Shown here: positions 1 through 8,294 of the stretch, in pieces | Position numbering within the stretch: position 1 is the first letter of the stretch | How the letters are laid out: each line of letters begins with the position of its first letter | DNA from: Candidatus Kuenenia stuttgartensis | GTDB lineage: Bacteria > Planctomycetota > Planctomycetia > Pirellulales > UBA1268 | Reading direction: 5' to 3' | DNA: 43,034 bases | Assembly (NCBI GenBank): GCA_945877135.1 | Contig: CAMCQY010000015.1 | Span: forward strand, 1-43,034 | Position numbers and translations under genes: made by a program | Notes under the pieces: model-generated | The model's input: only the letters and a program-made list of their open reading frames with translations | Database searches by the model: none | What the model was told of the DNA's origin: nothing

Positions 1-108
1 TGGTCTGTCGCGTTGGGGCCGGCTTGAGTATATTCCCGACACCGACAGGCCTTTTTCCTGCCGTTCCCTCCCCATTTCCGCCCTCCGCCCCCGAAGGTGT
101 TTTCGTCC

Positions 109-2199
109 ATGGACCTGTCCAAGCTCCGCAACATGGGCATCTCGGCCCACATCGACTCCGGTAAGACCACGCTCTCGGAGCGGATTCTCTACTACGCGGG
201 CCGCATCCACCGCATCCAAGAGGTGAAGGGCGGCGGCGACGGCGCGACCATGGACTACATGGATCTCGAGCGCGAGCGCGGCATCACGATCACCAGCGCC
301 GCCACGAGCGTGAGGTGGCACGACTGCGACATTAACCTCATCGACACGCCGGGCCACGTTGACTTTACCGTCGAGGTGGAGCGCAGCCTGCGGGTGCTCG
401 ACGGCGCCATTCTGGTGCTCTGTGCCGTGGGCGGCGTGCAGAGCCAGTCGATGACCGTCGATCGCCAGATGAAGCGGTACAAGGTGCCGAGGCTGGCGTT
501 CGTCAACAAGATGGACCGCACCGGCGCCAACTTCGAACGCGTTGTCGGCCAGCTCCGCGACAAGCTCGGCTGCGATGCGATCCCGATGCAGATCCCGATC
601 GGCAAGGAAGACAAACTCGAGGGCGTGATCGACCTCGTGTCGATGAAGGCCGCCTACTTTGACGGCGATAACGGCGAGACCGTCCGCGAGGAGAAGATCC
701 CCGACGCCCTTGCCAAGGCGGCAGCCGAAGGCCGGCACGCCATGCTCGAGGCGCTCGCCATGTATTCCGACACGCTGATGGAGAAGTTGCTCAGCGAGCA
801 GCCGGTGTCGGAGGACGAGATCCACACTGTCGTGAAAGCGGCCGTGCAGAGCCAGAGCATCACGCCCGTCTTCTGCGGCTCGGCCTACAAGAACAAGGGT
901 GTGCAGAAGCTGCTCGACGCTGTCGTGCGGTATTTGCCCAGCCCGCTCGAGCGGAAGGTGATCGCCAAGAAGTGGGACAACCCCGACGAGGCGTTCGACC
1001 TCACTCCCGATCCGAAAAAGCCGCTCGTGGCGATGGCGTTCAAGATCGTGGACGACCCCTACGGCCAGCTGACGTTCATGCGGATCTATCAGGGCACGAT
1101 CACCAAGGGTGAGGCCTACATCAACCAGCGCACCAGCCAGAAGCAGCGGTTCAGCCGGATCGTCAAGATGCACGCCGACAAGCGTGAGGAAATCGACTCC
1201 GGCGAGGCCGGCGACATCGTGGCCGTGATGGGCGTCGATGCGGCCAGCGGCGATACCTACGCCGCCGATAACAAGTATTGCACGCTCGAGAACATGTTCG
1301 TGCCGGAGCCGGTTATCAAGATGTCGATCACGCCGACCAACCGCGACGGCCTCGACAAGCTCGGCAAGGCTCTGCAGCGGTTCAGCCGCGAGGATCCCAC
1401 GTTCCGCGTGGCCACCGACGAAGAGACGGGCGAGACGCTCATCGCCGGCATGGGCGAGCTGCATCTCGACATCTACGTTGAGCGGATCAAGCGAGAGTTC
1501 AAGGTCGAGGTCGAGGTGGGTGCTCCCAAGGTGAGCTACCGCGAAGCGCCCACCAAGGCGACCAACTACGACTACAAGCACAAGAAACAGACCGGCGGCT
1601 CGGGCCAGTATGCCCACATCATCGGCGCACTCGAACCGCTCCCCGAGGAATCGACTGAAAACTTCATCTTTGAGGATGCTGTCGTCGGTGGCCGCGTACC
1701 GCGGGAATACATCCCGTCGGTGGAGAAGGGATTCCGCGCAGTGCTCTCCAAGGGGCCGATCGCGGGCTTCCCGATCGTAGGCGTCAAGGCGTCACTCGTG
1801 GACGGTTCGTACCACGACGTTGACTCCTCCGACATGGCCTTCCAGGTCTGCGCCCGGCAGGGCTTCCGCGAGGCGTTCCTCAACACGAAGCCCGTGCTGC
1901 TCGAGCCGATCATGAAGATGGAGGTGGAGGTGCCCTCCGACTTCCAGGGGCCCGTCACGGGCGAGCTCAACAAGCGACGCGGCCTGATCGTTTCTACCGA
2001 AACGGTCGGCAAGACCTCGACGATCATCGCCGAGGTGCCGCTGGCCGAGACGTTTGGCTACTCGACCGACCTGCGGAGCATGACGCAGGGCCAGGGCGTG
2101 TTCACGATGGAATTCTCGAAGTACCGGCCGACTCCGGGCAACATCCAGAAGGAAATCGTGGAGGAACGGAAGAAAGCGGAGCTGGCGGCTGCCAAGTAG
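109..2199 (+). CDS. fusA: Elongation factor G (spd/mitochondrial-like subfamily)
   Basis: Translational GTPase that moves tRNA-mRNA through the ribosome after peptide bond formation. All G motifs are visible: AHIDSGKTT (G1), RGITITSA (G2), DTPGHVDF (G3), NKMDR (G4) and GSA (G5). The later EF-G domains follow, with the KHKKQTGGSGQYA stretch of domain IV near residue 490. Length of 696 residues is normal. I chose ATG 109 over an in-frame GTG at 97 because GAAGG (93-97) sits 11 bases before ATG and overlaps the GTG, and because MDLSKLRN is the usual start of this family. The G1 loop has HIDSGKTT rather than the HIDAGKTT of standard bacterial EF-G, as in mitochondrial EF-G1 and the spdEFG group of spirochaetes, planctomycetes and deltaproteobacteria. 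Assignment to spdEFG1 rather than spdEFG2 is inferred. The stop codon lies inside an 18-bp tandem repeat. Confidence 0.96.
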   Translation: MDLSKLRNMGISAHIDSGKTTLSERILYYAGRIHRIQEVKGGGDGATMDYMDLERERGITITSAATSVRWHDCDINLIDTPGHVDFTVEVERSLRVLDGAILVLCAVGGVQSQSMTVDRQMKRYKVPRLAFVNKMDRTGANFERVVGQLRDKLGCDAIPMQIPIGKEDKLEGVIDLVSMKAAYFDGDNGETVREEKIPDALAKAAAEGRHAMLEALAMYSDTLMEKLLSEQPVSEDEIHTVVKAAVQSQSITPVFCGSAYKNKGVQKLLDAVVRYLPSPLERKVIAKKWDNPDEAFDLTPDPKKPLVAMAFKIVDDPYGQLTFMRIYQGTITKGEAYINQRTSQKQRFSRIVKMHADKREEIDSGEAGDIVAVMGVDAASGDTYAADNKYCTLENMFVPEPVIKMSITPTNRDGLDKLGKALQRFSREDPTFRVATDEETGETLIAGMGELHLDIYVERIKREFKVEVEVGAPKVSYREAPTKATNYDYKHKKQTGGSGQYAHIIGALEPLPEESTENFIFEDAVVGGRVPREYIPSVEKGFRAVLSKGPIAGFPIVGVKASLVDGSYHDVDSSDMAFQVCARQGFREAFLNTKPVLLEPIMKMEVEVPSDFQGPVTGELNKRRGLIVSTETVGKTSTIIAEVPLAETFGYSTDLRSMTQGQGVFTMEFSKYRPTPGNIQKEIVEERKKAELAAAK

Positions 2200-2253
2200 T
2201 TGGCGGCTGCCAAGTAGTTGGCAGCTGCCACGTCACTGGCGGATGCCAAGGCG
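2182..2253. repeat. Four tandem 18-bp units spanning the fusA stop codon
   Basis: Units start at 2182, 2200, 2218 and 2236. The first is the last six codons of fusA including TAG. The second is nearly identical (first base differs) and carries a second TAG in the same frame. The third and fourth are diverged. Each unit contains a small dyad: TGGC-GGCT-GCCA in units 1 and 2, the perfect palindrome TGGCAGCTGCCA in unit 3, and TGGC-GGAT-GCCA in unit 4. The array fills the gap between fusA and the convergent DUF3050 gene, so it could act as a weak bidirectional transcription end, but there is no T run. Confidence 0.85.
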
Positions 2254-2259
2254 TGGCCG

Positions 2260-3078
2260 CTATTGCCAACTCGCGGCAATTTCGTCCCAGAGTGTGATAC
2301 GCGACTCCAGACATTCGCGGGCCGTTGCCGACGCCTCGGCCCACCGAACCGGGTCGTCGCCGCACAGCCGCGCGACGATTCGCCGGCAGACGGGGGCATG
2401 CTTCTGGTCGTCGTGGGCGATGTGCCGCTCAAGGTAGAACCGAAACGGCACCCAGGCTGCCGGATCCTCGGCCGCCAGGGAACAGACCAGATGGCGGAAC
2501 ATGTCGGGAATGACGTCCTCGCGGCCATACGTGAAGGCGGCGACGATCCGATGGGTGGAGCCCGACTGAATCACGTCGAATGAGCGACGCACGAAGTCGC
2601 AGGCAGGCGAAGGCCCACCACACGCGGCCAGCGACTGCGAGAGCGGGCCGCCTTGGGCCAGCAAACCCAGCAGCCGTTCGATCGGCCCGGTATCGGCGGC
2701 CGCCTTCCGCATACTCTGGATGTAGAGCTCGAAGTGGGAGGCATGGCCGCCGTCGGGCAGTTCGTCCGATTCCTCGTCGAGCACGATCTCGTTGACGAGC
2801 CGCCGAGCCTCGGGATCGGGCGTGGGCAGCCAGGGGATGCTCGTGCAGGTCAGCTTTTGCTGCATCGCCTTCAAGAGGCTCTGGAAATCCCAGACCGCGA
2901 AGACATGGTGCTCCATGAACAGCCGAAGCCGGTCGGGGCGGTCGATGAGGGAGTAGATCGGATGGTGGACGAGCCGCTCACGGGTCTCCCCGAGATCGAT
3001 GGCGCATTCGGTTCGGGCCGCTGGACACGGGAGCAGATCGGCAGCCGTGGGGAGCGGTGGGGCATTGGTGGTGGGCAT
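2260..3078 (-). CDS. DUF3050 family protein (heme-oxygenase-like fold)
   Basis: A 272-residue soluble protein. The sequence has the pattern of DUF3050: HPIYSLIDRPDRLRLFMEHH, then AVWDFQSLLK, then IVLDEESDE, and HIAHDDQKHAP near the C terminus. The family is predicted to have the all-helical heme-oxygenase/TenA-like fold. Conserved His, Glu and Asp residues (EHH, DEESDE, and the H-x3-D-x3-H pattern in HIAHDDQKH) could bind two metal ions, as in heme-oxygenase-like diiron oxidases. That link is inference and the substrate is unknown. The gene is convergent with fusA, with 60 bp between stop codons, and divergent from the glycosyltransferase gene across 161 bp with no clear promoter. The start is the first Met; no strong ribosome-binding site was seen. 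Confidence 0.8.
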   Translation of the reverse strand: MPTTNAPPLPTAADLLPCPAARTECAIDLGETRERLVHHPIYSLIDRPDRLRLFMEHHVFAVWDFQSLLKAMQQKLTCTSIPWLPTPDPEARRLVNEIVLDEESDELPDGGHASHFELYIQSMRKAAADTGPIERLLGLLAQGGPLSQSLAACGGPSPACDFVRRSFDVIQSGSTHRIVAAFTYGREDVIPDMFRHLVCSLAAEDPAAWVPFRFYLERHIAHDDQKHAPVCRRIVARLCGDDPVRWAEASATARECLESRITLWDEIAASWQ

Positions 3079-3239
3079 GGTGAAATGTCCGTGAGGGTGT
3101 GGGCGAGGCTTGCGCTGCCTGTGTCTGTTGTAGTCGGCATCTGGCCGGTGGCGAATCGACTCTGGGCCAAATCCCCAAAAACAGCGGCCCAGACGCTCGC
3201 TTCTCCGCCTGACGGAGGCCTTCTGCTACCCTGCTGATT

Positions 3240-4559
3240 ATGTATCGCTCCGAGCCCCTCCCCCTGTCCATCTGGATCGTCAACCCCTTCGATGACATCC
3301 CCGGCGAGGGCCTGCCCCCGCTTCGGTATTGGTCGCTGGCCCGTGTGCTGGCCGGACGGGGCCACGACGTGACCTGGTGGACGGCTGCCTGGAGCCACCG
3401 TCGCAAGGCCCCCCGAGCGACCCCGCTGCACACCCGCGACGACGAGGGATTTGCCGTGCGGCTGGTGGCGGTGCGGCCCTACAGGAAAAACATCTCCTTG
3501 GGCCGCCTGGCCAGCCACCGAGACTTCGGCCGCACGTTCGAGCGGCTGGCCAACGAATCGATCGCATCGGGCCAGCTCGAGCGTCCCGACGTCATTCTCG
3601 CCAGCATGCCTCCTCTGGAGGGACCGGAGGCCGCCGCGCGTCTCGCAAAACGCCTCGACGCCAATCTGGTGGTGGACGTGATGGACGTCTGGCCCGAGAC
3701 GTTTGAGCGACTCCTGCCTGGCCCAAAGTGGCTCCGCAAGGCGCTCTATCCCCTGCTCTTTGGCCGCATGGCGGCGCGACGGCGAACCCTGCTCGAGGCT
3801 GCCGACGCGGTCTCGTCATCCGCGCACGGTTATCTGGCCGCCATGCCGGACGCCACGGCCGGCGACAAGCCCCGGCACGTCTGTCATCTCGGGGCCTGGT
3901 TGGCCGAGTTTCCTGAGCCGCCGCGAATGATCGACGAGGTTCCAAACACGGATGCCGCTGCGGCCCCTGCCAACCAGCCGGCCTCGGCCGCTCCACCGCT
4001 GGCATGCGTCTATTCGGGCACGCTCGAATCGGGCCAGGATCTCGACACGCTCCTCGCCGCCGCGCGGCTCCTCTCTGCGCAGGGCGTCGCGGCCACGCTC
4101 CATGTGGCGGGCACCGGGCGGCTGGAGTCGAGCCTGCGGACGGCGGCCGAGACCATCCGCGGATCATGTTCGGTGCGGGTGCACGGTCTGCTCGACCGCG
4201 CCGCGTACGTGCGGCTGGTGTCCGAGTGCGACGTCGGCCTGGTGCTCGTGAAGCCGGAGTCGCTCGTGGCGGTGCCTTACAAGGTGTGCGACTATACGGC
4301 CGCCGGCCTGGCACTGGTCAACTCGCTCCCCGGCGAACTGGAGCAGTTCGTATCGGACTATCGCGCAGGCATGCCGTACACCGCCGGCAGCGGCGATTCG
4401 CTCGCGCGTGCCATCGCCTTGCTGGCCGGCGATCGGCATCGGCTGCTCGAGATGCGGCAGGGATCCCGCAAGCTGGCGGAGTCGGAGTTTGACCGCGAAA
4501 AGACCTATCCTCGGTTCGCGGACTGGCTCGAGGGGATCTCGCGGGGAAGTCAGGGCTGA
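3240..4559 (+). CDS. Glycosyltransferase, GT4-like (GT-B fold, WbuB-type)
   Basis: A 439-residue GT-B glycosyltransferase. The N-terminal half begins LSIWIVNPFDDIPGEGLPPL and contains GLPPLRYWSLARVLAGRGHDV, the acceptor-side pattern of WbuB-like enzymes that transfer amino sugars in surface polysaccharide synthesis. The C-terminal donor domain has VYSGTLESGQDLDTLLAAA, LHVAGTGR, HGLLDRAAY and the ESLVAVPYKVCDY segment where the nucleotide-sugar-binding E-x7-E-like region lies. No membrane helix is evident, so it should be cytoplasmic or peripherally attached. Donor and acceptor sugars cannot be told from sequence. It precedes the Nramp-like gene by 77 bp on the same strand. A GT10 fucosyltransferase lies 2.7 kb downstream, so the region may contribute to envelope glycans; this is inference. 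Confidence 0.85.
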   Translation: MYRSEPLPLSIWIVNPFDDIPGEGLPPLRYWSLARVLAGRGHDVTWWTAAWSHRRKAPRATPLHTRDDEGFAVRLVAVRPYRKNISLGRLASHRDFGRTFERLANESIASGQLERPDVILASMPPLEGPEAAARLAKRLDANLVVDVMDVWPETFERLLPGPKWLRKALYPLLFGRMAARRRTLLEAADAVSSSAHGYLAAMPDATAGDKPRHVCHLGAWLAEFPEPPRMIDEVPNTDAAAAPANQPASAAPPLACVYSGTLESGQDLDTLLAAARLLSAQGVAATLHVAGTGRLESSLRTAAETIRGSCSVRVHGLLDRAAYVRLVSECDVGLVLVKPESLVAVPYKVCDYTAAGLALVNSLPGELEQFVSDYRAGMPYTAGSGDSLARAIALLAGDRHRLLEMRQGSRKLAESEFDREKTYPRFADWLEGISRGSQG

Positions 4560-4636
4560 CCTCGGCCGTTCAATAGTCGTCTGGAAAGAGTCATCTGGAT
4601 TTTTAGCACGGTCGATCGGCGGGGAAGTTCATTTCT

Positions 4637-6166
4637 ATGGCGAGTGCACCATCGATTTCAGAGCCGCCGCAGACGCTCTGGCAGTCGCTCTCCCATCTCG
4701 GACCAGGGATCATCCTCGCCAGTTCCATCGTGGGCAGCGGCGAACTGATCGCCACGACCATCGTCGGCGCCGAAGCGGGATTCGTGCTGCTGTGGCTGAT
4801 CATCCTGGGATGTGCCATCAAGGTGGCGGCCCAGATCGAGATCGGTCGCGCGACGCTGACGTGGGGCCGCACGCCGCTCGACGCCTTCAATCGAGTCCCA
4901 GGCCCGCGGTTCGCAGGCCTGGGCTGGATCTACTGGGGCTGGGTGGTCATGACGGCGCTCGTCGTCGTTCAGCAAGGTGGAATCCTCGCCGGAGTGGCGC
5001 AATCGCTCGCGGGCGGTCTGCCCATCACGGCGGCCGGCCGAGAGTGGAACCGACTGCACGACGAGGCTGCCAACATGTTCGTGGCGGAGGCGGCCGTTCG
5101 GCGGCGGGGTGATGCCGCGGAAGCAGACACGCTCAAGGTCCGGCTCGACACGGTTACCCGCGAGATGAACGCGTTGCCGGCGCCGACCGACGAGACGATC
5201 TGGGCCGTCATCACGGGTGTCGTTACAGCGGGACTGCTGGCAATCGGTCGCTATCGCCTCATCGAACGGGTGTCGATCATGCTTGTCGGCACCTTCACGC
5301 TCGTCACGCTGCTGGCCCTCGCGTTGCTCCAGTACGACCCGGTGTGGGCGATCACTTCAGCCGACGTCATCAGCGGCCTGATCCCCTCGATCCCGCCCGC
5401 GGTGGGCGGACGGTCGCCCCTGGTGACGGCGTTGGCCACGATCGGCATCATCGGCGTGGGTGCCAGCGAACTGATGGTCTATCCCTATTGGTGCATCGAG
5501 AAGGGCTACGGTAAGGCCGTCGGACCGCGAGACGATTCGCCGGTTTGGGCCGCCCGCGCCCGCGGCTGGATGAAGGTGATGCAACTCGACGCGTGGGGAT
5601 CGATGATCGTCTACACGACCGTCACGATCTGCTTCTACCTCCTCGGCGCCGCCACGCTCGGCCGGCTCGGCCTCCGGCCCGCAGGCGGTGAGATGGTTCG
5701 CACGCTGGGCGCCATGTATGCGCCGGTGTTTGGCGAGTGGGCGCGGGGGGTATTTCTGATCGGGGCGTTCGCCGTGCTCTACTCGACGCTCTTCGTGGCC
5801 GCGGCGGGCAACGCCAGGATGGTGGTCGATGGCCTGATATTGGCCGGTCGGCTGCCGTCGGACGATGCCTCGCGGGCCGTCTGGTCCCGGCGGCTGTCGG
5901 TGGCATGGCCGCTGGTGGCGCTCGTGCTCGCGCTGATCATCCGCGAACCGGTGGCCATGGTGCTCGCCAGCGGCATCGTCCAGGCCATCATGCTGGCGGC
6001 CCTCGGTGTGGCAGTGCTCTATTTCCGCCACCGTGACTTCGATCCCCGGCTCGCGCCGTCGCGGGCCTGGGATCTCCTGCTGTGGGCCTGTTCGGCCGGA
6101 TTCATCATGCTGGGAATGTGGACGCTGTGGCAAAAGGCCGCCGCAATCCTGAAGTCGATCGTCTAG
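4637..6166 (+). CDS. Nramp-like membrane transporter with atypical substrate site
   Basis: A 509-residue polytopic membrane protein of the Nramp superfamily. It opens with LGPGIILASSIVGSGELIAT, the position of transmembrane helix 1, and has about 11-12 hydrophobic segments. Classical Nramp metal transporters carry DPGN in helix 1 and MPH in helix 6. Here the helix 1 position reads SIVGSGEL and the helix 6 region reads GASELMVYPYWCIEKGYG, so the metal-coordinating Asp, Asn, Met and His are absent. A soluble insertion of about 70 residues (roughly 145-190 and flanks, WNRLHDEAANMF onward, probably helical) separates helices 3 and 4. GGGGAAG ends 9 bases before the ATG. The transported ion or solute is unknown; Mn2+ or Fe2+ should not be assumed. 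Confidence 0.85.
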   Translation: MASAPSISEPPQTLWQSLSHLGPGIILASSIVGSGELIATTIVGAEAGFVLLWLIILGCAIKVAAQIEIGRATLTWGRTPLDAFNRVPGPRFAGLGWIYWGWVVMTALVVVQQGGILAGVAQSLAGGLPITAAGREWNRLHDEAANMFVAEAAVRRRGDAAEADTLKVRLDTVTREMNALPAPTDETIWAVITGVVTAGLLAIGRYRLIERVSIMLVGTFTLVTLLALALLQYDPVWAITSADVISGLIPSIPPAVGGRSPLVTALATIGIIGVGASELMVYPYWCIEKGYGKAVGPRDDSPVWAARARGWMKVMQLDAWGSMIVYTTVTICFYLLGAATLGRLGLRPAGGEMVRTLGAMYAPVFGEWARGVFLIGAFAVLYSTLFVAAAGNARMVVDGLILAGRLPSDDASRAVWSRRLSVAWPLVALVLALIIREPVAMVLASGIVQAIMLAALGVAVLYFRHRDFDPRLAPSRAWDLLLWACSAGFIMLGMWTLWQKAAAILKSIV

Positions 6167-6194
6167 CGGCTCACGGCGTCGGTCTCTGTCGGTC

Positions 6195-6200
6195 TATAAT
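6195..6200 (+). promoter_or_regulatory. Candidate -10 element for metallophosphoesterase gene
   Basis: A perfect TATAAT lies in the 62-bp gap after the transporter gene, 28 bases before the metallophosphoesterase start. No convincing -35 element is found 16-18 bp upstream (CACGGC at 17 bp), so this is only a possible start point for the downstream pair of genes. Confidence 0.35.
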
Positions 6201-6228
6201 GAGGCGACTGTTTCCGAGGACTTCCGCC

Positions 6229-7227
6229 ATGCCAATCTCTCGCCGTGACTTTCTGCTTGCCGCTTCAGCCGGCACATGCCTGGCCGCCACTGCGATACCC
6301 TCTTCGGCCAACGCCGCGACTCCGCGGTCGCGCCGCCTGCGGATCGCGCATCTCACCGACATCCATCTCCAGCCAGAACTCCAGGCTGCCCGCGGCCTCG
6401 CGACCTGCTTCGCGCATGTGCAGACGCGGCCGGTCGCCACCAGTGGTGGCGTGGCGGGCGATGGGGGCGACGGCAGCCCGCCCGATCTGATCATCACCGG
6501 TGGTGACACGATCATGGACGCCTTCGAGGCCGACATGGCCCGCACGAAACTGCAGTGGGAACTGTGGCGGAAGGTGAAGGCCGACCACTGCGGGATCGAA
6601 ATGCACAGCGTCGTGGGCAACCATGATGTCTGGGGCTGGGCCCGCGCGAAGGCCGGCACGACCGGCGACGAGCCGCTCTACGGGAAGCGTTGGGTGTGTG
6701 ACGAATTCGGACGCGATCTGCCTTACACGAGCTTCGATCGCGGCGGCTGGCACATCGTGCTGATCGACAGCATCTTTCCCGATGAACAGCGGTACATCGG
6801 CCGGGTGGACGAAGCCCAGTGGGACTGGCTCGAACGGGATCTCGCAGCCATCGACCCGGCAACGCCAGTGATCCTCTTCTCGCACATGCCGATTCTGTCC
6901 GCCACGCCGCTGGTGGTGGCGGGGCCATCGGCGTTGGGGCCCGCTGGTATCCAGGTGCCGGGCAAGTTTATGCACGTCGACGGCGACCGCTTCCAGAACT
7001 TGTTTTCCCGCCGTCGCAACATCAAGGCCTGCGCCTCTGGCCACATGCACCTGATCGAGCAACTCGACTATCAGGGTGTGAGGTATCTCTGCAACGGTGC
7101 GGTATCGGCCGGGTGGTGGAAGGGCCAAAACCGCGACACTGATTTCGGCTACGCCGTCGTTGATCTGTTTGATGACGGCACCGTCGAACGTCGCTATGTG
7201 CCCTACGGCTGGACGGCGGCCACGTGA
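6229..7227 (+). CDS. Tat-exported calcineurin-like metallophosphoesterase
   Basis: A 332-residue binuclear-metal phosphoesterase with a twin-arginine signal: MPISRRDFLLAASAGTCLAA, then a predicted cleavage near residue 30. Metal and catalytic motifs of the calcineurin-like family are complete: D44-x-H46 (LTDIH), GGD, GNHD, FSHMP and SGHMH. Such enzymes hydrolyse phosphomonoesters or phosphodiesters; the substrate here is unknown. An in-frame extension reaches back to 6082, but ATG 6229 has GAGGA (6216-6220) at 8 bases and gives the intact Tat signal, so it is preferred. The stop overlaps the next gene's GTG start in the four bases GTGA at 7224-7227, which indicates translational coupling to the GT10 gene. 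Export implies it acts outside the cytoplasmic membrane. Confidence 0.9.
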   Translation: MPISRRDFLLAASAGTCLAATAIPSSANAATPRSRRLRIAHLTDIHLQPELQAARGLATCFAHVQTRPVATSGGVAGDGGDGSPPDLIITGGDTIMDAFEADMARTKLQWELWRKVKADHCGIEMHSVVGNHDVWGWARAKAGTTGDEPLYGKRWVCDEFGRDLPYTSFDRGGWHIVLIDSIFPDEQRYIGRVDEAQWDWLERDLAAIDPATPVILFSHMPILSATPLVVAGPSALGPAGIQVPGKFMHVDGDRFQNLFSRRRNIKACASGHMHLIEQLDYQGVRYLCNGAVSAGWWKGQNRDTDFGYAVVDLFDDGTVERRYVPYGWTAAT

Positions 7228-8228
7228 GCGGGACCAGCAGCGGGTCTCCGGCGGTGGTCGTCGAGGCACGCCCGACCATCAGGCTGAAGTTCGTCGGCTT
7301 TTGGGACGGCTTCGACCCGCACGACAACTTCTTCACGCGGCTGCTGGGCCGACGGTACCGCCTCGAACTCTGCGGCGATCCGGACTTCGTTATCTTCTCG
7401 TATGTCGGCGAGCGGCGACGGGACTATCGCCACTGGAACTGCGTGCGGATCTTCTACACGGGCGAGAACATCCCGCCCGACTGGAGCGCGTGCGACTGGG
7501 CGTTTTCGTTCGAACACACGGCCGATCCCCGCCATTTTCGCATGCCCCATTGGCCGTTCTATGTCGATCCGATGGCGCTCGTGAAGCCGCCCGACCATGA
7601 TCCAGCCGCTGTTCTGGCCGGCAAGCAACGCTTCTGCGCGTTCGTCGTCTCCAATCCGCTGTGTCGGACTCGAAACGACTTTTTCAGAAGACTCTCCCGC
7701 TACAAGCCCGTCGACTCCGGTGGCAAGGTGCTCAACACGCTCGGGCACCGGGTGGGCGACAAGCAGGCCTTCTTACGCGACTACAAGTTCACGATCGCCT
7801 TTGAGAACGAGTCGCACCCAGGCTACACCACGGAAAAGATCGTCGAGCCGATGCTGGCAAACTCGATTCCGATCTACTGGGGCGACCCCCTCGTGGGCCG
7901 AGACTTCGACACACGGAGTTTTCTCTCGGCACACGATTCCCCCTCGCTCGATGACCTCGTTGAACGGGTAATCGAAGTGGACCGCAACCCCGTTCTCCAT
8001 CACGAACTGCTCAGCCGTCCGTGGTTTCGCGACAATCGGGTGCCGGCCTGTGCCGACAGCAGGCAGATCCTTGAGCAGTTCACGCGTATCTTCTCCACGC
8101 CCATCGCACCCGTCGCCCGCAGCCGCAGCGTCAACCACTTGCTGGGCATCGACCGCCTGCCTGCGGAGGTGGCCAGCATCCAACGGCGGATCCGCCGGAA
8201 ATACTGGAAAATCACCCGCAACGCTTGA
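7224..8228 (+). CDS. GT10-family alpha-1,3-fucosyltransferase-like protein
   Basis: A 334-residue glycosyltransferase of family GT10. The C-terminal half has the hallmark donor-binding block: FTIAFENESHPGYTTEKIVE followed by LANSIPIYWGDP. The N-terminal half has FVGFWDGFDPHDNFF and RIFYTGENIPPDW, also typical of bacterial family members. GT10 enzymes move fucose from GDP-fucose to GlcNAc, or related sugars, in surface glycans. The exact linkage is not predictable. No signal peptide or membrane helix is seen. The start is GTG 7224, overlapping the stop of the metallophosphoesterase gene by four bases. Coupling a cytoplasmic glycosyltransferase to an exported phosphoesterase is odd and suggests a shared glycan-related role; this is inference. 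Confidence 0.88.
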   Translation: MSGTSSGSPAVVVEARPTIRLKFVGFWDGFDPHDNFFTRLLGRRYRLELCGDPDFVIFSYVGERRRDYRHWNCVRIFYTGENIPPDWSACDWAFSFEHTADPRHFRMPHWPFYVDPMALVKPPDHDPAAVLAGKQRFCAFVVSNPLCRTRNDFFRRLSRYKPVDSGGKVLNTLGHRVGDKQAFLRDYKFTIAFENESHPGYTTEKIVEPMLANSIPIYWGDPLVGRDFDTRSFLSAHDSPSLDDLVERVIEVDRNPVLHHELLSRPWFRDNRVPACADSRQILEQFTRIFSTPIAPVARSRSVNHLLGIDRLPAEVASIQRRIRRKYWKITRNA

Positions 8229-8294
8229 AAATTTTTGGCCGTTGCCTGCTTGGTCGGCATACCGCATACTCCCCCGTCCGAGGAGGACCATACA

